This document shows, in pieces, positions 1 through 5,548 of a stretch of 5,548 nt of DNA. Positions within the stretch are counted from its first letter, which is position 1. The number at the start of each line of letters is the position of its first letter. The notes beneath the pieces were generated by a model. That model searched no databases, had not been told where the DNA came from, and worked only from the letters and a program-made list of their open reading frames with translations. The position numbers were made by a program, and so were the translations under genes. This DNA comes from Cycloclasticus sp. (GTDB lineage: Bacteria > Pseudomonadota > Gammaproteobacteria > Methylococcales > Cycloclasticaceae). The DNA lies in contig JAESRY010000160.1 in NCBI GenBank assembly GCA_016764415.1, positions 1 through 5,548 on the forward strand. The letters are read 5' to 3'.

Positions 1-1066
1 TCTTCCAACGGGTGATTTTGATTTAAAAGACAATCCGACAACGCAACTTCGAGTAGGGGTTAAACAGGCCTTCCCCAGAGGAAATACGCGTCATTTTCAA
101 TCGCTAAAACGCAGTGATAATGCATTGGCCGAACAGCGGCGCACCTTGTTAACGCGGCAGCAAATTTTACGCGCGGTGAGGCTGTATTATCTTGAAGCCT
201 TTTATCAACAAAAAAGCGTAGGCATTCTTAAAGAAAATCGCGCACTGTTTGTCCGTTTATTAAAAAATTCTGAGGATACGTATCGCGTTGGCATCTCAAG
301 GCAACAGGCTGTGTTGCAAGCGCAACTCGAATTATCACGGCTTGATGACCAGATTTATCGCACAAAAAACAACCGAGACAGTAATCTTTCGCAGTTAAGC
401 AAATGGGTGCCAGCGGTGATGAATAGACCATTAGCCAAACATTTACCTGCGTTGTCTGTGATTGACGATAAGGCATTGACGGACGCTAACTTAATTTACC
501 ACCCCGTTATTGCTATTGATGACGCTAATGTACAGGCCGCTAAGCACGATATAAATATTGCCGAACAACAATACAAACCCGGTTGGAATGTTGGGGTTGA
601 ATACCGTAAAAGATTCGGTGACCAATTAACCGGTGAACGCCGTGACGATTTGTTAGCGGCCATGCTGAGTATGGATTTACCCATTTTTACAGACAAGCGT
701 CAGGATAAGCGTTTGTTAGCTAGCCAGCACCACTATCAAGCCGAAAAATCGTTGCGCGACGAACATTTAAGAGACTTGGCGAAGCAGTTAAAACAAGTGG
801 GCCATGATTGGGCATACCTTAAGCAACGCGAATTAGGGTTTAAAAATAGTTTGTTACCGAATGCGATAGAAAATACAAAAGCGGCGATACGCGCTTACCA
901 AAGCGGTGTTATTGAGTTTTCAACACTGATGGAAGCGCACAGTGTTGAGCTGAAAACACGGTTGGAAAATTGGCGGGTGAGGGTCGATAGGTCAAAAGCA
1001 CATGCGCGGTTACTGTTTTTAGTGGCGCCTACGGATAATTCAAATAAGGAGGTTCACGGTGAGTAA
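1..1066 (+). CDS. TolC/CusC-like outer-membrane efflux channel protein, 5' end outside the window
   Basis: This is the outer-membrane channel of the efflux complex, which would carry metal passed from the pump and adaptor across the outer membrane. The frame is open from the first complete codon at base 2 to the TAA at 1064-1066, giving 354 codons. TolC-family proteins usually have about 420-460 residues, so the signal peptide and roughly the first 70-100 residues lie upstream. The fragment has the two-repeat layout of the outer membrane efflux protein family. The first repeat has the strand LRVGVKQAFPRGN (fragment residues 16-28) and long charged helices. The second begins near HPVIAIDDANVQAAK (about 167) and has the strands WNVGVEYRKRFG and LSMDLPIF. 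It closes with a long helix containing AYQSGVIEFSTLMEAH, the usual family end. The C-terminus is short and lacks a Met/His tail. The stop overlaps the adaptor start by 8 bases. Whether the mature protein is acylated like CusC cannot be seen. The family call is firm; the CusC role rests on the neighbours. Confidence 0.9.
   Translation, partial: LPTGDFDLKDNPTTQLRVGVKQAFPRGNTRHFQSLKRSDNALAEQRRTLLTRQQILRAVRLYYLEAFYQQKSVGILKENRALFVRLLKNSEDTYRVGISRQQAVLQAQLELSRLDDQIYRTKNNRDSNLSQLSKWVPAVMNRPLAKHLPALSVIDDKALTDANLIYHPVIAIDDANVQAAKHDINIAEQQYKPGWNVGVEYRKRFGDQLTGERRDDLLAAMLSMDLPIFTDKRQDKRLLASQHHYQAEKSLRDEHLRDLAKQLKQVGHDWAYLKQRELGFKNSLLPNAIENTKAAIRAYQSGVIEFSTLMEAHSVELKTRLENWRVRVDRSKAHARLLFLVAPTDNSNKEVHGE
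1046..1052 (+). promoter_or_regulatory. Strong ribosome binding site that fixes the GTG start of the adaptor gene
   Basis: AAGGAGG is a near-perfect Shine-Dalgarno sequence, six bases before the GTG at 1059. It lies inside the last codons of the channel gene. It selects this GTG over the in-frame ATG at 1074, which would remove the two N-terminal residues (S2, K3) that give the signal peptide its positive charge. Confidence 0.85.
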
Positions 1067-2279
1067 GTTATTAATGATTGGACTGGTGTTTGTCGTTCAA
1101 ACAACGATGCTAATTCAACCAGTATTAGCTGCTGGTGACGATAAAAAAGTACTTTACTGGGTTGCGCCTATGGACCCGAACTATCGACGTGATGAACCCG
1201 GAAAATCTCCGATGGGAATGGAATTGGTTCCGTTTTACGAAGGCCATAATTCGGGTTCAGGAACGTCTGTGTTAATCAGCCCTAATGTTATTCAGAATTT
1301 AGGCATTCGCAGTGAGTTGGTTGAACGCTCGCATCTTTGGCGGGGAATAAATACAGTCGGCTATGTGGATTATGATGAAATGAAAGTGAGCCATATTCAC
1401 TTGCGGGTTTCTGGTTGGATTGAACACTTGGCGACACATTCTGAAGGTGAGCGGTTTAAAAAAGGTGATGTCCTGTTAGAAATTTATTCACCGGAACTGG
1501 TCAATGCGCAGCAGGAATATTTGCAAGCCATTTCATCGGGTAATCGGCGTTTAATTACCGCATCGACTGAACGTTTGTATTCGCTGGGCTTAACCAAAGA
1601 GCAACTGAATAAAGTGCGTAAAACGCGCAAAGCCATGCAAGTGGTGCCGATTTATGCAGAGCACGATGGGGTGGTGTCTAAATTATCCGTTAGGCATGGC
1701 ATGTACGTGACACCCGCTAATAAGGTGATGAGCTTGGCTGATTTATCGAGTGTTTGGTTATTGGTTGATGTATTTGAAAAGCAAGCTAATTGGGTGAAGC
1801 AAGGGGATGCTGCGGAGGTAACGCTGTCCTATTTACCCGGCAAAACGTGGAAGGGTCGCGTTGAATACATCTACCCCAGTCTTAACCCTAAAACGCGTGC
1901 ATTAACGGTCCGCTTGAAATTTGATAACCCAGGCGAACTGCTTAAACCGAATATGTTTGCGAAGGTAAAAATCTTTTCGGGTTTAAAAGATAATATTTTA
2001 GTCGTGCCAACTCAAGCCGTTATACGTACAGGTGATGAAGACAGGGTTATCGTTACCAATGGCGACGGTCAATTTGATGCAAAAACAGTGACCGTCGGTA
2101 TTGAAAGTGGCGCTTATACCGAAATTATCGACGGTATTATGGCGGGTGATCGAGTCGTTACTTCAGGGCAATTCTTGATAGATTCTGAGGCGAATCTACG
2201 CGCCAGCATTCAGCGTTTACAACCTAAGAGCGACAAGATCGACAGTGCTGAGATGAAGATGCAGGGTGACATGAAATGA
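1059..2279 (+). CDS. cusB: CusB-like periplasmic adaptor subunit of a Cu(I)/Ag(I) RND efflux system
   Basis: This membrane-fusion protein links the inner-membrane pump to the outer-membrane channel and probably hands metal to the pump. The 406 residues match the family length. Residues 1-24 look like a Sec signal peptide: Lys3, a hydrophobic core, then VLA/AG as a likely cleavage site. A short heavy-metal-binding domain follows at 33-60. Its methionines 38, 52 and 54 align with the three metal-binding methionines of E. coli CusB (M49, M64, M66 of the precursor). Two half-motifs of the barrel-sandwich (lipoyl-like) domain lie near 117-147 and 198-228. They flank a helical hairpin at about 148-193. 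A beta-barrel spans about 229-305 and a membrane-proximal domain about 310-385, containing the CusB-typical FLIDSEANL (372-380). There is no fused CusF domain. The tail has Met399, Met401 and Met405. The start is GTG with a strong ribosome binding site, and the 3' end overlaps cusA. Metal specificity is inferred from the methionine motif and the pump. Confidence 0.95.
   Translation: MSKLLMIGLVFVVQTTMLIQPVLAAGDDKKVLYWVAPMDPNYRRDEPGKSPMGMELVPFYEGHNSGSGTSVLISPNVIQNLGIRSELVERSHLWRGINTVGYVDYDEMKVSHIHLRVSGWIEHLATHSEGERFKKGDVLLEIYSPELVNAQQEYLQAISSGNRRLITASTERLYSLGLTKEQLNKVRKTRKAMQVVPIYAEHDGVVSKLSVRHGMYVTPANKVMSLADLSSVWLLVDVFEKQANWVKQGDAAEVTLSYLPGKTWKGRVEYIYPSLNPKTRALTVRLKFDNPGELLKPNMFAKVKIFSGLKDNILVVPTQAVIRTGDEDRVIVTNGDGQFDAKTVTVGIESGAYTEIIDGIMAGDRVVTSGQFLIDSEANLRASIQRLQPKSDKIDSAEMKMQGDMK
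2263..2268 (+). promoter_or_regulatory. Probable ribosome binding site and ATGA coupling junction for the pump gene
   Basis: AGGGTG lies seven bases before the ATG at 2276, inside the end of the adaptor gene. It is a moderate Shine-Dalgarno match. The adaptor stop TGA (2277-2279) and the pump ATG share the sequence ATGA, so ribosomes finishing the adaptor probably restart on the pump, keeping their amounts linked. Confidence 0.55.
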
Positions 2280-5200
2280 TTGAACACATCATCCACTGGT
2301 CTATCCGCAACCGCGTATTGGTTTTATTATTAACGGCTGTCTTGGTTGTCTGGGGAATTGTGTCGGTAAAGAACATTCCGCTAGATGCAATCCCCGACCT
2401 GTCTGACGTGCAGGTAATTATAAAAACAAGTTATCCCGGCCAATCCCCGCAAGTGGTTGAAGATCAAGTGACTTATCCGTTGGCATCCGCCATGTTGTCT
2501 GTTCCTAAAGCGGTTAATGTTCGTGGCTATTCGTTTTTTGGTGATTCGTATGTGTACGTTATTTTTGATGATGACACCGATATTTATTGGGCCAGATCAC
2601 GTGTGCTTGAGTACCTCAGCCAGGTGTCGAGCCGGCTTCCTGAGCAAGCGCAATCAGAATTAGGCCCCGACGCAACGGGTGTGGGTTGGGTGTACGAATA
2701 CGCACTTATAGATACCAGTGGGCAGCACGACATAGCTGAACTGACGAGTTTACAGAATTGGTTTTTAAAGTATGAACTGCAAACGGTTCATGGTGTGTCT
2801 GAAGTGGCGACCATTGGCGGCATGGTGAAACAATACCAAGTGGTTGTTAACCCGAATAGTTTAAGAGCGTACAACATCCCCCTTTCGATGGTTAAAAGTG
2901 CAATACAGAATGGCAATCAGGAGGCGGGCGGTTCGGTTATTGAAATGGCGGAAGCCGAATACATGGTGCGCACTACCGGCTATATCAGTGGAATAGACGA
3001 CCTCAAAAACATCCCAATTAGAGTCAATGATAATGGCATTCCTGTTTTATTATCCGACGTGGCACAGATTCGTTTAGGGCCAGAAATGCGCCGTGGTATT
3101 GCAGAATTAAACGGTGAAGGTGAAGTGGTGGGCGCAGCGATTGTTATGCGCTTTGGTGAAAATGCGCTCAGTACGATTGAAGGCGTTAAGGCTAAATTGG
3201 AAACGCTATCCAGTAGTTTGCCCGATGGCGTAGAAATTGTGACCACCTACGACCGCTCGACATTAATTAACCGTGCGGTCAGCACCTTGAATTTAAAGCT
3301 GATTGAAGAATTTATTGTCGTCGCTCTAATTTGCGCTGTATTTCTTTTTCACTTGCGCTCATCTTTAGTGGTTATTTTGTCCTTACCTGTCGGCATTCTC
3401 TTTGCGTTTATTGTTATGCGGCATTATGGGGTTAATGCCAATATTATGTCCCTTGGCGGTATCGCGATTGCCATTGGAGCGATGGTGGATGCAGCGATTG
3501 TGATGATAGAAAACGTGCACAAAAAGTTTGAAGGCAAAGCGGTTAACGATGAAACGGAACGCTGGAATGTCATTGCGAAAGCTTCTTGTGAAGTAGGCCC
3601 AGCATTGTTTTTTTCGTTGATGATTATTACTCTCAGCTTTTTACCGATATTTACACTCGAAGCACAAGAAGGCCGTTTATTTGCACCTTTGGCGTTTACC
3701 AAAACGTTTGCGATGGCCGGTGCGGCATTTTTATCCATCACGTTAGTCCCCGTGCTGATGGGTTATTTCATACGCGGCAATGTGTTGCCAGAACATAAAA
3801 ACCCCGTCAATAGAGTGCTTCTAACACTGTATCGCCCCGTCATTAACGCGGTGATGAACGCACCGTCAAAAACACTGCTGATAGCCGGTATTTTAATACT
3901 CGTGGGTTATGCGCCGGTGTCAAAACTGGGTTCTGAATTTATGCCCGATTTAGATGAGGGGGATTTGCTTTACATGCCCAGTACCTTTCCTTCTATTTCG
4001 ATTGGTAAGGCGCAGCAGTTTTTGCAACAAAGCGATAAAATCATTCGAAGCCATCCAGAAGTGAAAAGTGTTTTTGGCAAAATGGGGCGTGCAAATAGCG
4101 CGACAGACCCAGCGCCTTTAACCATGGTGGAAACGACTATTCAATTTAAGCCTAAAAGCGAATGGCGCGAAGGCATGACGATTGAAAAAATTAAAGACGA
4201 ATTGGATCAGCAACTTAGGTTTCCTGGTATATCAAATATTTGGGTTATGCCAATAAAGAACCGAATCGATATGCTGGCGACCGGTATTAAAACTCCCGTA
4301 GGTATTAAGGTTGCGGGCAGTGACTTGAATGTTATTCAAGCGATAGGCAAAGACATTGAAACGGTGCTCAATAAATTACCCGATACGGCGTCTGTCTATT
4401 CCGAACGCGTTGCTTCTGGGCGTTATATAATCATTGATATTAACCGCTATGCTGCTGCGCGCTACGGTTTGAACATACAAGATATTCAGCAAGTGGTAAG
4501 CGCCGCCGTGGGTGGGGTAAAAGTGGGCACAAGCGTTGAGGGCTTAGAGCGTTACCCAATCAGTATTCGCTACCCTAGAGATGTTCGAGACTCGTTTAAA
4601 AAGATAAAGGATTTACCCTTAGTCACGCCAGTTGGCGCAACTATTCCGTTATCAGAAGTGGCCGATATAAGAATTGAGGAAGGCCCAGCGATGATTAAAA
4701 CGGAGAATGCGCGCCTTAATGGTTGGATTTATATTGATATTAAGGGCAGCGATATAGGCTCGTATGTTGAGGAAGCTAAAGCACTGATTGAGCAGGAAAT
4801 TAAATTGCCCGCGGGCTACTCAATTGCTTGGTCAGGTCAATACGAATATATGCAGCGAGCGATTAAGAAATTAACGTTAGTGCTTCCAGCCACCATCGCG
4901 GTCATTATCTTATTGCTATATTTGAACTTTAGGAATTTAACCGAGGTGGCGATTATTTTAGGCACATTGCCGATGTCGTTAACCGGCGGAATATGGATGC
5001 TCTATTTGTTAGATTACAACTTATCGGTTGCAGTAGGCGTGGGCTTTATCGCCTTGGCGGGTGTTTCCATTGAAATTGGTGTGCTGATGTTGGTGTACTT
5101 AAATCAAGCGTGGGCGTTAAAACTCGAAGAGGTTAAGGAGCAGCAACGCGAGTTAACGTTTATGGATCTTAAAGAGGCCGTATTATCAGGTGCGTTAAAA

Positions 5201-5410
5201 CGCATTAGGCCCATCGTCATGACGGTAATGGCAGTGGTAGTCGGTTTAATGCCCATTATGTTGGGGGATGGTACAGGCTCGGAAGTGATGAAACGTATTG
5301 CAGCGCCGATGGTCGGTGGTATGCTAAGTACGTTGCTTTTTTCATTATTGATGTTACCTGCGGTCTTTTTACTGTGGAAAAAATCAGTATTAAAAAATGT
5401 GAAGAGCTGA
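2276..5410 (+). CDS. cusA: CusA-like heavy-metal efflux RND pump, Cu(I)/Ag(I) type
   Basis: This inner-membrane proton-driven pump works as a trimer. Its 1044 residues compare with about 1047 in E. coli CusA, and colinear blocks run end to end, for example DLSDVQVIIKTSYPGQ (41-56) and ELGPDATGVGW (128-138). It has the RND pattern of TM1 near 13-31, a periplasmic loop, TM2-6 (about 342-497), TM7 (about 533-549), a second loop, and TM8-12 (about 868-1036). Against E. coli CusA recalled from memory, the metal site M573/M623/M672 is kept as Met567, Met617 and Met666. The membrane pairs are kept as Met410/Met495, Met403/Met480 and Met391/Met1005. Charged residues R83, E567, D617, E625, R669 and K678 are kept as Arg83, Glu561, Asp611, Glu619, Arg663 and Lys672. 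Asp405 and Glu933 (E939) of the proton relay are present. Two differences stand out: K984 is Ile980, and M755 is Lys749. Cys438 sits where E. coli has Val. TM4 reads GAMVDAAIVMIEN, the Cu/Ag form, rather than the DGA form of CzcA-type pumps. The methionine set argues for Cu(I)/Ag(I) over Zn/Co/Cd. Confidence 0.96.
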   Translation: MIEHIIHWSIRNRVLVLLLTAVLVVWGIVSVKNIPLDAIPDLSDVQVIIKTSYPGQSPQVVEDQVTYPLASAMLSVPKAVNVRGYSFFGDSYVYVIFDDDTDIYWARSRVLEYLSQVSSRLPEQAQSELGPDATGVGWVYEYALIDTSGQHDIAELTSLQNWFLKYELQTVHGVSEVATIGGMVKQYQVVVNPNSLRAYNIPLSMVKSAIQNGNQEAGGSVIEMAEAEYMVRTTGYISGIDDLKNIPIRVNDNGIPVLLSDVAQIRLGPEMRRGIAELNGEGEVVGAAIVMRFGENALSTIEGVKAKLETLSSSLPDGVEIVTTYDRSTLINRAVSTLNLKLIEEFIVVALICAVFLFHLRSSLVVILSLPVGILFAFIVMRHYGVNANIMSLGGIAIAIGAMVDAAIVMIENVHKKFEGKAVNDETERWNVIAKASCEVGPALFFSLMIITLSFLPIFTLEAQEGRLFAPLAFTKTFAMAGAAFLSITLVPVLMGYFIRGNVLPEHKNPVNRVLLTLYRPVINAVMNAPSKTLLIAGILILVGYAPVSKLGSEFMPDLDEGDLLYMPSTFPSISIGKAQQFLQQSDKIIRSHPEVKSVFGKMGRANSATDPAPLTMVETTIQFKPKSEWREGMTIEKIKDELDQQLRFPGISNIWVMPIKNRIDMLATGIKTPVGIKVAGSDLNVIQAIGKDIETVLNKLPDTASVYSERVASGRYIIIDINRYAAARYGLNIQDIQQVVSAAVGGVKVGTSVEGLERYPISIRYPRDVRDSFKKIKDLPLVTPVGATIPLSEVADIRIEEGPAMIKTENARLNGWIYIDIKGSDIGSYVEEAKALIEQEIKLPAGYSIAWSGQYEYMQRAIKKLTLVLPATIAVIILLLYLNFRNLTEVAIILGTLPMSLTGGIWMLYLLDYNLSVAVGVGFIALAGVSIEIGVLMLVYLNQAWALKLEEVKEQQRELTFMDLKEAVLSGALKRIRPIVMTVMAVVVGLMPIMLGDGTGSEVMKRIAAPMVGGMLSTLLFSLLMLPAVFLLWKKSVLKNVKS

Positions 5411-5422
5411 ATTGTTTAAGAA

Positions 5423-5434
5423 GAGACCTTTGCA
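5423..5434. mobile_element. Possible terminal inverted repeat of an insertion sequence (one end only)
   Basis: GAGACCTTTGCA resembles, from memory, terminal repeats of some IS5-related insertion sequences found in Proteobacteria. It begins 12 bases after the cusA stop, where sequence character changes, which would fit an element inserted right behind the operon. No transposase reading frame, partner repeat or target duplication is visible because the window ends 114 bases later. The identification is tentative. Confidence 0.35.
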
Positions 5435-5469
5435 GGAGAGCCAGTTTTCGTGAGGGCACCAACAGTAGG

Positions 5470-5480
5470 CGCTTTAAGCG
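5470..5480. repeat. Short palindrome CGCTT-T-AAGCG
   Basis: Five bases on each side of a central T are exact reverse complements. It is too short and its spacer too tight for a good RNA hairpin. It may be a protein-binding palindrome or simply part of the repeat-rich flank. Confidence 0.4.
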
Positions 5481-5500
5481 AGGCAAAAAGAGGCGAAAAA
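5480..5500 (+). repeat. Tandem pair of A-rich units, GAGGCAAAAA and GAGGCGAAAAA
   Basis: Two adjacent units (5480-5489 and 5490-5500) differ only by one extra G. They overlap the left arm of the large inverted repeat, and the phasing of their A-tracts helps make its outer and middle stems. Confidence 0.6.
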
Positions 5501-5543
5501 GCGCAGTTTACAGGGTGTAAATGAGCATTTTGAGCCTATTTTT
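5485..5543. terminator. 59-base imperfect inverted repeat with A5/T5 flanks; candidate bidirectional terminator or dispersed repeat
   Basis: The arms can form 23 base pairs. From the outside in these are 5485-5489 with 5539-5543 (A5/T5), 5491-5494 with 5534-5537 (AGGC/GCCT), 5496-5499 with 5528-5531 (A4/T4), 5501-5502 with 5525-5526, 5504-5505 with 5522-5523, and 5507-5512 with 5516-5521 (TTTACA/TGTAAA around a GGG loop). The blocks are separated by mismatches or bulges of one or two bases. The T-run on the right and A-run on the left would suit termination in either direction. However, the stem is AT-rich and interrupted, so it is not a classic strong terminator. It may instead be structural sequence of a mobile or REP-like element. 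Confidence 0.45.
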
Positions 5544-5548
5544 CTAGT

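Larger units (their letters stand above)
5411..5548. other. Non-coding 3' flank of the operon with repeat-like sequence
   Basis: No convincing gene is seen in these 138 bases. After a 12-base spacer the sequence becomes rich in short repeats and palindromes, unlike the coding region before it. It contains a possible mobile-element end, the palindrome at 5470-5480, an A-rich tandem pair and a long imperfect inverted repeat, listed separately. Anything it belongs to continues past the window edge. Confidence 0.6.

Noticed and set aside
125..127. TTG as a start codon for the channel gene
   Set aside because: The frame is open back to base 2, and the upstream residues contain a TolC-type beta strand (LRVGVKQAFPRGN). 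The gene is cut by the window edge rather than starting here.
228..696. Minus-strand open frames within the channel gene (228-476 and 496-696)
   Set aside because: They lie antisense to a well-supported gene, and their translations show no recognisable family features.
1074..1076. Internal ATG as an alternative adaptor start
   Set aside because: The GTG at 1059 has a near-perfect ribosome binding site at the right distance and gives a better signal peptide; the ATG has no such site.
1040..2300. Internal promoters ahead of the adaptor or the pump
   Set aside because: The genes overlap, and I saw no convincing -35/-10 pair or metal-regulator palindrome near either start.
2980..3741. Minus-strand open frames within the pump gene (2980-3246 and 3424-3741)
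   Set aside because: They overlap strongly conserved CusA sequence and are explained as shadows of its codon pattern.
1..5410. Zn/Co/Cd (CzcA-type) specificity for the pump
   Set aside because: The full central methionine triad and the membrane methionine pairs of CusA are present, and TM4 has the DAA rather than the DGA form.
5256..5486. Minus-strand 76-codon frame running from the repeat region into the pump gene
   Set aside because: Two-thirds of it is antisense to the conserved end of cusA, and the rest is repeat-rich flank; the translation matches nothing recognisable.
5521..5547. Eight-codon plus-strand frame ATG...TAG near the window end
   Set aside because: It lies inside the right arm of the inverted repeat, has no ribosome binding site and is too short to support as a gene.

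Overview
The window carries most of a tripartite heavy-metal efflux operon of the Cus type (Cu(I)/Ag(I) export), read entirely on the + strand. The resistance-nodulation-division (RND) pump, its periplasmic adaptor and an outer-membrane TolC-like channel belong to a Gram-negative cell. Moderate GC, the strong similarity of the pump to E. coli CusA, and the gene order channel, adaptor, pump suggest a gammaproteobacterium, possibly marine. The sequence alone does not fix the genus.

Layout: bases 1-1066 hold the 3' three-quarters or so of a TolC/CusC-like outer-membrane factor whose start lies before the window. Bases 1059-2279 hold a complete CusB-like adaptor that starts with GTG behind a strong ribosome binding site and overlaps the channel gene by 8 bases. 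Bases 2276-5410 hold a complete 1044-residue CusA-like pump that overlaps the adaptor stop in an ATGA junction. Both junctions imply one transcript with coupled translation. No promoter, metal sensor, CusF-type chaperone or CusRS pair is visible, so the control region must be upstream or elsewhere.

The last 138 bases are non-coding and differ in character from the operon. They contain a possible insertion-sequence end (GAGACCTTTGCA, 12 bases after the cusA stop), a short palindrome, a tandem pair of A-rich units and a 59-base imperfect inverted repeat flanked by A5 and T5. That repeat could act as a terminator or be part of a dispersed or mobile repeat.

How the genes work together: the adaptor's N-terminal methionine motif and the pump's three-methionine site would capture Cu(I)/Ag(I) from the periplasm. 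The CusA trimer would drive export with the proton gradient, and the adaptor would join the pump to the TolC-like channel. By residue-by-residue comparison with E. coli CusA recalled from memory, nearly every published metal-path residue is kept. Two are not: the proton-relay lysine K984 is Ile980 here, and Met755 of the upper methionine pair is Lys749. I see no wholly new system; these substitutions and the 3' repeat are the points worth following.
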